A stretch of DNA of 20,607 nt from an uncultured Clostridia bacterium (GCA_946183765.1 CAMHDC010000002.1:1-20607), one strand, 5' to 3'. Shown: positions 7,894-15,673, numbered from the stretch's first letter. Notes: generated by a model not told the origin, from the sequence alone. Numbers and translations: made by a program.

Positions 7894-9318
7894 CTACGCG
7901 TTATAATACTTGTCGAATTCGGCGGGATGGGGGATCTTTCCCAGCTCCGCGCATTCCTTCCGCTTTTCGGCGATGAAATTCTTCAAAAGGCGTTCCGGGA
8001 ACACGCCGCCCTTGGTAAGGTAGTCGTGGTCCGCCTCCAGGGCGTCCAGGGCCTGATCCAGCGAAGTGGGCAGATGATGAAGCTTGGCCTTCTCCTCGTC
8101 AGAGAGGCTGTACAGGTTCATATCGTAGGGACCCCAGCCGTTCTCGTGGGGGTCGATCCGGTTCTGGATGCCGTCGAGACCGGCCATGAGCAGGGCTGCG
8201 TAGCAGAAGTAGGGATTGCAGGTGGCGTCCGGGTTTCGGATCTCGAACCGGCGGAGCTTGGGCGATTTTGCATAGGCGGGGATGCGGATGACCGCGCTCC
8301 GGTTGGAGGTGGCGTAGCCCACGGTCACCGGCGCCTCGAAACCCGGCACCAGGCGCTTAAAGGAGTTGGTGCTGGGGTTGGTGATGGCGCAGAGGGAGGC
8401 GATATGCTTGAGAAGGCCGCCCATGAACCAGTGGGCTTCCCGGCTCAGGTGAGCGTAGCCCTCGTCGTCGGAGAACACGGGCTCCCCGTCCTTGAGGAGC
8501 AGCATATGCACGTGCATGCCGCTGCCGGCCTCGCCGTAGACGGGCTTGGGCATGAAGGTGGCGGTCTTGCCGTACTTCATGGCGGTGTTGCGGACGATGT
8601 ACTTCACCAGCATGGTGGCGTCGGCCATCTTGGACATCTCGCCCAGCTTGGGCTCGATCTCGAACTGGCCGGAGGCGCCCACCTCGGGATGGTGATACTT
8701 CACGGGGATACCCGCTTCCTGCATCCTCAGGCACATTTCGCTGCGGCACTCATAGGTGCGGTCCAGGGGTTTGGCCACATGATAGGCCCTCTGATAGGGG
8801 ACCACGTAGCCCTTGCCGTTGGAAACGCTGTTCCAGTAGCTCTGCTCGGCGTCCAGGCTCATCCGGATGGAACCGGGCTTTACCTCCCAGCTGATCTGAT
8901 CGAAGAGATAGAACTCGAATTCCGGCAGCACCAGCATGGTATCGGCGATGCCGGTGGAGCGCATATAATTCTCGGCAGCCTGGACGATGTTCCGGGGATA
9001 CTGATCCAGGGGCCGGTTTTGAGGATAGTCGATGATCATGGCGTTGCCGGTCATGGACAGGGTTTTGATATCACAGAAGGGGTCCACATAGGCCGTGTCC
9101 AGGTCGGGGATGAAGACCATGTCGCTCTTCTCCACCACCGCGTAGCCGTAGTTGGAGGCGTCGAAGCCCACGCCGTCCGTCATCATGTCCTCGCTGAAGT
9201 TCTCCGCGGGGATGGTCACGTGGCGGAACTGGCCGTGGATGTCCACCATCTTGAAGTCCACCATCTCGATCCCTTCGTCCCGGATCATACGCAGGATGTC
9301 CTGCACCGAATTCGCCAT
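7894..9318 (-). CDS. glnA: Glutamine synthetase, type I
   Basis: This 474-residue protein is a complete type I glutamine synthetase, which makes glutamine from glutamate, ammonia and ATP as a dodecamer. Visible are the N-terminal beta-grasp domain (MVDIHGQFRHVTIP, residues 24-37), the metal-site block PEFEFYLFD (132-140), GSGMHVHM, the nucleotide loop NPSTNSFKRLVPGFEAP, and IRNPDATCNPYFCYAALLMA. The usual FDGSS loop that carries the ammonium-site Asp reads FDASNYGY (52-59); the Asp is kept but its surroundings differ. A Tyr sits in NLYSLS, at the position adenylylated in proteobacterial enzymes; I see no adenylyltransferase gene here. AGGAGG precedes the ATG at 9318. It is the first gene of glnA-glsA-Gate. 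Confidence 0.95.
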   Translation of the reverse strand: MANSVQDILRMIRDEGIEMVDFKMVDIHGQFRHVTIPAENFSEDMMTDGVGFDASNYGYAVVEKSDMVFIPDLDTAYVDPFCDIKTLSMTGNAMIIDYPQNRPLDQYPRNIVQAAENYMRSTGIADTMLVLPEFEFYLFDQISWEVKPGSIRMSLDAEQSYWNSVSNGKGYVVPYQRAYHVAKPLDRTYECRSEMCLRMQEAGIPVKYHHPEVGASGQFEIEPKLGEMSKMADATMLVKYIVRNTAMKYGKTATFMPKPVYGEAGSGMHVHMLLLKDGEPVFSDDEGYAHLSREAHWFMGGLLKHIASLCAITNPSTNSFKRLVPGFEAPVTVGYATSNRSAVIRIPAYAKSPKLRRFEIRNPDATCNPYFCYAALLMAGLDGIQNRIDPHENGWGPYDMNLYSLSDEEKAKLHHLPTSLDQALDALEADHDYLTKGGVFPERLLKNFIAEKRKECAELGKIPHPAEFDKYYNA

Positions 9319-9398
9319 GGCTCTTTCTCCTCCTGATTCGTATGCTTTGTTGCTTTCGACCCGCCGGCGCGGGCTGTTTCCCGAATATATCCGTTTTT

Positions 9399-9426
9399 AT
9401 TGTAGCACGGCTCACACAAAGCGCAA
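9399..9426 (-). promoter_or_regulatory. Probable promoter of the glnA operon
   Basis: On the minus strand a good -10 hexamer, TACAAT (9404-9399), has a weak -35 candidate, TTGCGC (9426-9421), 16 bp upstream. The weak -35 suits an activated or regulated promoter. A leader of about 75 bases would follow, containing a GC-rich hairpin (CCCGC / GCGGG at 9360-9373) before the ribosome site. Confidence 0.5.
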
Positions 9427-9428
9427 GG

Positions 9429-9442
9429 CCTTTTCCAAAAGG
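9429..9442. promoter_or_regulatory. Dyad-symmetric operator candidate upstream of glnA
   Basis: CCTTTT-CC-AAAAGG is a perfect 6+6 inverted repeat with a 2-base centre, placed directly upstream of the weak -35 element of the glnA promoter. This is where an activator or nitrogen regulator could bind. It does not match the GlnR/TnrA consensus (TGTNA-N7-TNACA), so no regulator can be named. Confidence 0.4.
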
Positions 9443-9452
9443 GAAGCGAATA

Positions 9453-9490
9453 TATAAAACGAGCCGCTTTCTCTAAAGAAAAGCGACTCG
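9453..9490 (-). terminator. Rho-independent terminator of the opp operon
   Basis: On the minus strand, CGAGTCGCTTT pairs with AAAGCGGCTCG (one G-U or mismatch position) around a short loop. TTTTATATAT follows at once. It lies 17 bases past the stop codon of the DUF3899 gene, so it ends the oppABCDF-DUF3899 transcript and separates it from the glnA promoter. Confidence 0.85.
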
Positions 9491-9506
9491 CTTCGATTCC
9501 ATTTCG

Positions 9507-9884
9507 TTACAGGCCGATCCGCAGCAGCAGGCCTGTGATCAGAAAGCCTATGCCCACGATCACCCAGGGCAGGAAAAACCGGTCGCCGCGGCGGCGCTTC
9601 TCCTTCTTGGCCTCGGTATATTCGTACAGATCGCGGTACCGCCGCTGGCTGCGCAGCGTGGAGAAGGAATATCCGAAGATGTCGAAGGCGCCGAGATAGG
9701 CCGTCAACAGCAGCAGCCCCAGCAGCAGCGTCACCGCCCCGGCCATGGTCAGGGCGTTGTAGTAGCTGATCCGCAGGACGAACCCATCCTTGATCAGGGA
9801 CAGGAGGGTGATCGTCACGGCCACGCCGGCGGCCGCCGCGTATTGCTTCCAGGGATGGCGAAAGATGCGGCTGAACACGCTCAC
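9507..9884 (-). CDS. DUF3899 family membrane protein (opp-linked copy)
   Basis: I prefer the GTG at 9884, which lies 2 bases after the oppF stop with AAGGA six bases upstream, giving 125 residues. The frame is open up to another GTG at 9920, but that start would overlap oppF and lacks a ribosome site. Two N-terminal membrane segments (about residues 15-60) are followed by the core FDIFGYSF, a basic amphipathic stretch (YEYTEAKKEKRRRGDRFF) and a final membrane helix with PWVIVGIGF. The same pattern (FDIxGYxF ... EKR ... F-x-P-x-x-VG) occurs in the gene at 18913-19278, and both fit DUF3899. The function is unknown. As the last gene of the operon, ending at a strong terminator, it may be an accessory factor of the transporter (inference). 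Confidence 0.75.
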   Translation of the reverse strand: MSVFSRIFRHPWKQYAAAAGVAVTITLLSLIKDGFVLRISYYNALTMAGAVTLLLGLLLLTAYLGAFDIFGYSFSTLRSQRRYRDLYEYTEAKKEKRRRGDRFFLPWVIVGIGFLITGLLLRIGL

Positions 9885-9886
9885 CT

Positions 9887-11224
9887 TCAGTCCTTCAGCT
9901 CCTTCATGTACCGTTCGCACTCCGCGTCGTTGCAGTACACGAAGTGATCCTTCTTCAGCTCCCGCAGGGAGGGCAGGTCCCCATGCTCATAATCGTGCGC
10001 CTCGACAGGGTTGTATGTGATGCGCTTGCGCTCACGCTCCGACCGGGGATTGGGCTTGGGGATAGCTGACAGCAGGGACCGGGTGTAGGGATGCATGGGG
10101 TTCTTGAACAGCTCGTCGCTGGGCGCCTTTTCCACCACCTTGCCGAAGTACATGACCACGATGGAGTCGCAGAAGTACTTGACCACGGACAGATCGTGGG
10201 CGATGAAGATGATGGACAGGTTCAGATTCCGCTTCAGGTCGTTCAGAAGGTTGATGATCTGGGCCCGAATGGACACGTCCAACGCCGAGATGGGCTCGTC
10301 GCAGATCAGGAGCTTGGGATTCATGATGAGGGCGCGGGCGATGCCGATACGCTGCCGCTGGCCGCCGGAGAACTCGTGGGGATAGCGAGAGGCATGCTCC
10401 TCCACCAAACCCACGGTCTGCAGCATCTCCACCACCTTCTTGTGGTTCTCGGCCTTGTTGCGGAAGCCCTGGATCTGCAGGCCCTCCTGGATGATGTCCT
10501 CCACGGTCATGCGGGGGTCCAAAGAATCGATGGGGTCCTGGAAGATCATCTGGATCTCGTTCATCAGCTTGCGGCTGACGTTTTCATTGTCGAACTTGAT
10601 CTGCTTGATCTTCTCCTTTTGGACCGCGTGAATCTCCCGCACGCTTTCCTCGATCTCCCGGATCTTCGCATCGATCTCCTGCGCTTTGGCGGGATCGGCC
10701 TTGGCTTCCTGCTTCAGCGCCTTGATCTTCTCGTTGGCGTGGATGCGGGACCACTTGATCTCCTTTTTGTTCCAGCGATCGCCCGCACTGATGCGGACGC
10801 CCCGATAGTATACGGAACCGGAGGTGATATCATACAGGCGGATGATGCAGCGGCCCGTGGTGGTCTTGCCGCAGCCGGACTCGCCCACGATGCCCAGGCA
10901 TTCGCCTTCCTTCAAATCGAAGGAGATGTTGGACACAGCCTTGAGCTTCTGCCGGTTCACGCCCTTGCCGAAGAAGAAGAACATCTTCAGGTTCCGTACG
11001 GACAGCAGAATATTCTTTTTGCGAAGCTCCGGCTTTTGCTTGACCCGGGGGTTGATCTTATACTTATGATTGAAAGCAGTCAGCTCATCCGGCGACTCGA
11101 TCTGATCGTGGACGTCCTCGTGCTCGTCCGAGATGAAATGAGCGGCGGGGGCTTCCTGCATCACCAGGGTCTCCTCCATCTTTTCCTCGGGGATAACGTC
11201 GTATTGATCCAACGGATTGCTCAT
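9887..11224 (-). CDS. oppF: Oligopeptide ABC transporter ATPase OppF with helical insertion
   Basis: This 445-residue protein is over 100 residues longer than a usual OppF. It has a complete ABC ATPase: Walker A GESGCGKT (114-121), Q-loop Gln229, signature FSGGQRQR (285-292), Walker B LLICDEP (305-311) and switch His343. Two additions stand out: an N-terminal acidic extension of about 70 residues, and a Lys/Glu-rich, probably coiled-coil insertion at about 150-218, between the Walker A region and the Q-loop. The C-terminus (HFVYCNDAECERYMKELKD) keeps two Cys but not the usual four-Cys cluster. Its ATG overlaps the oppD stop (ATGA). It should power peptide import together with OppD. Confidence 0.9.
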   Translation of the reverse strand: MSNPLDQYDVIPEEKMEETLVMQEAPAAHFISDEHEDVHDQIESPDELTAFNHKYKINPRVKQKPELRKKNILLSVRNLKMFFFFGKGVNRQKLKAVSNISFDLKEGECLGIVGESGCGKTTTGRCIIRLYDITSGSVYYRGVRISAGDRWNKKEIKWSRIHANEKIKALKQEAKADPAKAQEIDAKIREIEESVREIHAVQKEKIKQIKFDNENVSRKLMNEIQMIFQDPIDSLDPRMTVEDIIQEGLQIQGFRNKAENHKKVVEMLQTVGLVEEHASRYPHEFSGGQRQRIGIARALIMNPKLLICDEPISALDVSIRAQIINLLNDLKRNLNLSIIFIAHDLSVVKYFCDSIVVMYFGKVVEKAPSDELFKNPMHPYTRSLLSAIPKPNPRSERERKRITYNPVEAHDYEHGDLPSLRELKKDHFVYCNDAECERYMKELKD

Positions 11225-12714
11225 TTGGCACCTCCCTCTAAGGAATTACGGATACGCTCGCTGACGATGCGGGGCATTTCCACCTTGGGCGCTTTGGGAT
11301 CCAGCAGCCAGGTGGCGGCGTAGTGCGTGTCGGACACCTTGAAGAAGGGCGGCTCCTCCCGAAAGTCGATGTTCATGGCATACTTGCTCCGAATGGCGAA
11401 AGCGTCGCCCTGGGGCGGGTAGATCATGTTGGGCGGCGTGCCGGGGATGGCTTCCAGCTTCTCCTTGCTGTCCACGTCCGGGATGCTGGAGAGCAGGGCC
11501 CAGGTGTAGGGATGGCGAGGATCGTAGAAGATTTCGTCGGCAGTGCCGTATTCCACGATCTTGCCGGCGTACATGACCGCCACCCGGTCCGCCATGTTGG
11601 CCACCACGCCCAAATCGTGGGTGATGAAGATGCAGGACAGATTCCGCTCGGCCTTGATCTTGTTGATGAGCTCCAGGATCTGGGCCTGAATGGTCACGTC
11701 CAACGCCGTGGTGGGCTCGTCGCAGATCAAAATCTCCGGAGAAGCCGTCAGGGCGATGGCGATGACGATACGCTGGCGCATACCGCCGGAGAACTCGAAG
11801 GGGTACTGATTGAATCGGCGCTCCGGTTCGGAGATGCCTACCTCCTTCATGATCTCCAGGGCCCGGCGCTTGGCCTCAGCCTTGGTGATGGAGAGCTTGT
11901 TCTCAAACTCCACGTCCAGCTGCGCCAGCTCCTGCTTCAGGGCCGCCTTCTCCTCGCCGGAGGCGGCAGCCAACCGCTGCTTGAGCTCCGCCCGCTTCGC
12001 CTTATACTCGCCGGTGACCTGAGCCTTGTACTCCGCCACCTGCTTTTTGGCTTTCTTCTCGGTTTCCGTGAGGACGGCCTTCAGCTCCTTGGCCTTCCCC
12101 ATGTACTCCTCCCGGGTCCGCTTCTCGAAGGCCTTGAACTCCGCCTTCTTCTGCTTGATGAGCGCCTTGTTGGCAGCTCTCTGCTCCGGGGTCAACCCCT
12201 CCTTGACCTTGGTTTCGGCGATGAACGCATCTATCTTCTTCTGCTCGGTGGAGATGGCGATGTTCATCTTGGCCAGGGTGTTCTTGTACCGGATCAGATC
12301 GTCGCTGATAAGGTCGTTGTACATGAGCTTGAGCTTATCGGCGTTCAGGAGCATGGCCTCGGTGATCTGCTTGCCGATCTTCACGATGGGGTTCAGGGAG
12401 GACAGGGGGTCCTGGAAGATCATGCCGATCTTGTGGCCCCGGATCTTGTAGAATTCGTCCTCGGAGACCTCCAGCAGGTTTTCACCCCGATAGATGATGT
12501 TGCCGTCGGCGATGATGGCGTTGTTGGCCAGGATGCCCATGATGGCCTTGGACGTGACGGATTTGCCGGAGCCCGACTCGCCCACGATGCACAGGGTCTC
12601 GCCCTGATAGAGATCGAAGGACACGTTGCGCACCGCCTTGAGGATGCCGTTATCTGTCTTGAAGTTGATGACAAGGTTATTGACGGACAATACCTTTTCT
12701 TTCGTATCTGCCAT
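11221..12714 (-). CDS. oppD: Oligopeptide ABC transporter ATPase OppD with large coiled-coil insertion
   Basis: I place the start at the ATG 12714 (497 residues), 1 base after the oppC stop, with GGAAG eight bases upstream; a GTG at 12723 would overlap oppC. The ATPase core is intact: Walker A GESGSGKS (45-52), Gln101, signature FSGGMRQR (308-315), Walker B EILICDEP (327-334) and His366. Residues about 125-280 are a Lys/Glu/Ala-rich helical insertion in the helical subdomain, where ordinary OppD has a short linker; typical OppD is about 330-350 residues. In the C-terminal domain, positions usually held by four iron-sulfur-cluster Cys are Asp, Ser, Asp and Thr (GDAFAIRSKYAMNID and THYAATWLL). 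OppD pairs with OppF to drive transport. Confidence 0.9.
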   Translation of the reverse strand: MADTKEKVLSVNNLVINFKTDNGILKAVRNVSFDLYQGETLCIVGESGSGKSVTSKAIMGILANNAIIADGNIIYRGENLLEVSEDEFYKIRGHKIGMIFQDPLSSLNPIVKIGKQITEAMLLNADKLKLMYNDLISDDLIRYKNTLAKMNIAISTEQKKIDAFIAETKVKEGLTPEQRAANKALIKQKKAEFKAFEKRTREEYMGKAKELKAVLTETEKKAKKQVAEYKAQVTGEYKAKRAELKQRLAAASGEEKAALKQELAQLDVEFENKLSITKAEAKRRALEIMKEVGISEPERRFNQYPFEFSGGMRQRIVIAIALTASPEILICDEPTTALDVTIQAQILELINKIKAERNLSCIFITHDLGVVANMADRVAVMYAGKIVEYGTADEIFYDPRHPYTWALLSSIPDVDSKEKLEAIPGTPPNMIYPPQGDAFAIRSKYAMNIDFREEPPFFKVSDTHYAATWLLDPKAPKVEMPRIVSERIRNSLEGGAK

Positions 12715-12715
12715 C

Positions 12716-14605
12716 TTATTCACTTCCTTTCAGAGACGGGTTGATCGCATCCCGCAGGCCGTTGCCGAACAGGTTGAAGGAGATCTCCATCAGCGCCAGG
12801 ACTACGGCGGGGAAGATGACCAGGTTCGGGTAGATGCCCAGGTATTGCTGGTTGGTGGCCATCATGACGCCGAAGGACTGGACGCCCTGCAAGCCCAGGT
12901 TCAGGTATGCCAACGTGGCTTCGGAGAAGATGACGCTGGTGATCATGAACACGCTGGCCGTGATGATGGTGCCCATGGAGTTGGGCAGAATGTGCTTGAA
13001 GATCAGCCGCTTGTCCGTAGCGCCCAGGGTCCGGGACGCCAGCACATACTCCCGGCCTTTGAACCGGTAGAACTGGGTCCTGGTCCGGTGGGCCGTGCCC
13101 ATCCATCCCGTCATGCACAGAGCCAGGAAGAAGGTGAAGATGTTGTTGCCCAAATGGAGGATGCACAGCGTCATCACCACGATCCAGGGCACGCCGCCCA
13201 GGATCTCACAGAAACGCTCCATGAACAGGTCCACGTTGCCGCCGAAATAGCCGGAGACAGCGCCCCAAACGAGGCCGAACAGGAAGCAGAACGCCGCCGT
13301 GCACACGCCCAGGATCAACGACGTCCTAAGGCCCGCGAAGGCCCGCTTGAACAGATCGAAGCCGGAGGCGTCGGTGCCCAGGATGAAGGAGGGCATCTTG
13401 TCATAGCCCATCTTCCGGTAATTCCATCCCCGGGCAGTGATGCTCGAAAGCTTCTTGGTGACCTTCAGCACCGTTTGGCTCTCCACGAAATCCACGGGGC
13501 AATCGTCCGTCAGCCGCACGAAGGATTCGGGACCCACGGTATAATCGTACGTGCACCAGCCCTTTTCGATCCAGTTGTTCAGTTCCGTGGCGGAATAGGT
13601 GACCAGATCCGCGTCGCCGTAGACCAGCATGTAGGTATCGATGACGTAGTTGCAATAGAAGATCTCTGAATTATGGATACCCTTGCGGCCGGAGCAGGAC
13701 CAGTAGCCCTGGCTGTTCTTATCCGCATTGTTGATCATGAGGGTGGCGTTTTCGAAGGAGACCTCTTCAAGAACGTCCTTGTTCTTGGCGCGCTCGCCGC
13801 CGGAGAGCTTCACGCTCTCGATCAGGATATACCGGAAAGCGTCTGCCGTGGAACGCACCTCGAACACGACCTGGCCGGTGAAGGAACTCATGCCATGGTC
13901 CTTCATCGCCTGGCTGATGTTGAAGGAGATGGGGCTGTAGTCCCGGGAGAAATCACGGACCATGATCTTGTCCTCGGGACGGTCGCCGGCCTTGAGATAG
14001 ACGCAGTATTCGCCCAGTTTGGAGCTGCCTACGTCTTCCTCGTTTCCGAAGACGATGTCCAGCATGTAACCGCCCTTGTCCGTGAAATCCACGGCCTTGG
14101 AGGACATGAACACGTCCTTATTGTTCACTGCCGCGTCGGTGGCGAGCATGATGACGCCCCCGGTGCCGTACTGGCTGGCGGAGTCGATGAGTTCCGGCTG
14201 GGGATCCACCGTAAGGGAGACCAGGGATTGCTTGATGGCCGCCACGGAATACTTGTCCGACAAAGCCGGGACCTGGTTGACGGCGTCATACACCACGTGG
14301 GTCTTCTCCCGGGTGCCGTCCCAAAAACCGGTGCCGGCTTTGAAGAGCTTGGGCGCCAGGAACTTCTCCGGCGTGCGCACGTTGTCGATGTTGTGGGGAG
14401 AGAGCCAGGGGACCAGGATGGTCAGCACGATAAGGATGGCCAAAATGATGGCGGCCGCCACGGAGGATTTGTTCTTGCAGAACCGCCGGAACGCGTCCTT
14501 CATGAAGGTGGTGGGCTTGGTCTCCAGCTTTTTGTCCATGATGCGAACGTTCTGCTGGACCAGCACGAAATCATCGGGCTTGAACTCAATATGTCTCTGT
14601 TCCAT
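12716..14605 (-). CDS. oppC: Oligopeptide ABC transporter permease OppC with large ectodomain
   Basis: This 629-residue protein is about twice the usual OppC length (about 300). After a cytoplasmic N-terminus and membrane helix 1 (about 47-68), roughly 330 residues (about 70-403) intervene before the block FILGTDASGFDLFKRAFAGL, which normally follows helix 1 closely. The insertion is polar and beta-rich, with Cys at 201, 304, 318, 351 and 369, and topology predicts it outside the membrane near OppA. The rest is a normal BPD_transp_1 domain with the EAA loop (YVLASRTLGATDKRLIFKHI) that docks on the ATPase. Its ATG shares one base with the oppB stop (TAATG). It should form half of the peptide channel. 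Confidence 0.9.
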   Translation of the reverse strand: MEQRHIEFKPDDFVLVQQNVRIMDKKLETKPTTFMKDAFRRFCKNKSSVAAAIILAILIVLTILVPWLSPHNIDNVRTPEKFLAPKLFKAGTGFWDGTREKTHVVYDAVNQVPALSDKYSVAAIKQSLVSLTVDPQPELIDSASQYGTGGVIMLATDAAVNNKDVFMSSKAVDFTDKGGYMLDIVFGNEEDVGSSKLGEYCVYLKAGDRPEDKIMVRDFSRDYSPISFNISQAMKDHGMSSFTGQVVFEVRSTADAFRYILIESVKLSGGERAKNKDVLEEVSFENATLMINNADKNSQGYWSCSGRKGIHNSEIFYCNYVIDTYMLVYGDADLVTYSATELNNWIEKGWCTYDYTVGPESFVRLTDDCPVDFVESQTVLKVTKKLSSITARGWNYRKMGYDKMPSFILGTDASGFDLFKRAFAGLRTSLILGVCTAAFCFLFGLVWGAVSGYFGGNVDLFMERFCEILGGVPWIVVMTLCILHLGNNIFTFFLALCMTGWMGTAHRTRTQFYRFKGREYVLASRTLGATDKRLIFKHILPNSMGTIITASVFMITSVIFSEATLAYLNLGLQGVQSFGVMMATNQQYLGIYPNLVIFPAVVLALMEISFNLFGNGLRDAINPSLKGSE

Positions 14606-15642
14606 TACTTCTTCGCCCCCATTCTGATACGCGGGTCAATGAACCCGTAGCTCAGATCCAGCACCACGCCGGCCAGCAGACTGATGGTGGTGAAGATCGC
14701 CATGTCCACAAACAGGATATCGTAATCTTTATAATTCAGGGACAGTACGAAGAGCTTGCCGATGCCCGGGATGCCGTAGAGGGATTCCAGGATCATGGAA
14801 CCGCCGAGGATCCCGATGAACTCCGCCAGGATGGAGGGGAAGATGGGCACCATGGCGTTTTTCATGGCATGGCGAACGATGGCCTGACGCCGGGTCAGGC
14901 CCTTGGTGCGGGCCAGCAGCAGATAATCGCTCTCCATGACCTCGCACAGCTCCGCACGGACGAAACGGCAGTAACCGCAGATGGAACCGAAGGAAAGGCA
15001 GAACACCGGGATGATGTAGCCCTTCACCTTGGCGGACGTCATTGCCGTGTCCGGCGGCCAGGTGGACGGCAGCCAGCCCAGCCTATAGCTGAATATGCGC
15101 AGCACGAAGGATATCAATACGAAACTCGGGATCGAAATGAAGATCATGACCAGGGTGGAGATGGTATGATCGGTGACGGTGTTTTTCTTTAACGCCGCCC
15201 AAATGCCCAGCAGTATGCCCAACGGCACCGACACGATGACCGAGAGAATGTTCAAACGAATGGAATAGCCGATGCGGGACATGATGATGACCGAAGCGGC
15301 CACGTTAGGCTGAAACGATTTGCTGTAGCCCCAGTCCCAATGGAAGACCACGTTCTTGAGCCAGTTGGCATACTGCTCCAGAACCGGTACCTGATAATAG
15401 TAATAGGCGCGCCCTTTCTCCGTGGGCGATTTGTACAGGAGCGTGCCGTATTGGGGCATCTCCTTTTCGAATCGATTGACATATCCAAGATGTAACTGCT
15501 TGTCGAAATAAGCGATCTGTTGCTGATCTCCGCCGATGGGGCGCTCAAAAGGCAGCAGTTTCACCAGGATGAATGTCAATGACAAAATGATAAAGGTGGT
15601 GAGGAACGCGAGTCCGATCCTCTTAAGGACATATTTCCCCAT
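14605..15642 (-). CDS. oppB: Oligopeptide ABC transporter permease OppB
   Basis: This 345-residue inner-membrane permease has near-normal length. Helix 1 (about 9-30) carries the typical OppB start (KRIGLAFLTTFIILSLTFIL). An extracytoplasmic stretch of about 90-100 Tyr/Gln-rich residues follows, then five more membrane helices. The ATPase-docking EAA loop is DYLLLARTKGLTRRQAIVRH, followed by the diagnostic ILESLYGIPGIGKL motif. A GGGGGG ribosome site lies seven bases before the ATG at 15642. It is the second gene of the operon, 86 bp after oppA with a perfect hairpin in the gap, and is translationally linked to oppC. It should pair with OppC to form the peptide channel. Confidence 0.93.
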   Translation of the reverse strand: MGKYVLKRIGLAFLTTFIILSLTFILVKLLPFERPIGGDQQQIAYFDKQLHLGYVNRFEKEMPQYGTLLYKSPTEKGRAYYYYQVPVLEQYANWLKNVVFHWDWGYSKSFQPNVAASVIIMSRIGYSIRLNILSVIVSVPLGILLGIWAALKKNTVTDHTISTLVMIFISIPSFVLISFVLRIFSYRLGWLPSTWPPDTAMTSAKVKGYIIPVFCLSFGSICGYCRFVRAELCEVMESDYLLLARTKGLTRRQAIVRHAMKNAMVPIFPSILAEFIGILGGSMILESLYGIPGIGKLFVLSLNYKDYDILFVDMAIFTTISLLAGVVLDLSYGFIDPRIRMGAKK

Positions 15643-15673
15643 TCTAAACCCCCCAGAGTCTTTTGTTCAACTG

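Noticed and set aside
7201..9336. A 711-codon plus-strand frame opposite glnA and glsA
   Set aside because: It spans two recognisable enzymes on the other strand and has the same low-information His/Val/Gly composition typical of antisense shadows.
9360..9373. GC-rich hairpin in the glnA leader as an attenuator
   Set aside because: The stem is only 5 bp, has no U-run and no competing fold that I can see, so it is noted only as part of the leader.
11323..12744. A 473-codon plus-strand frame opposite oppD
   Set aside because: It is the complement of the Lys/Glu-rich coiled-coil codons, which read as Leu-rich in antisense. No homology or start signal is seen.
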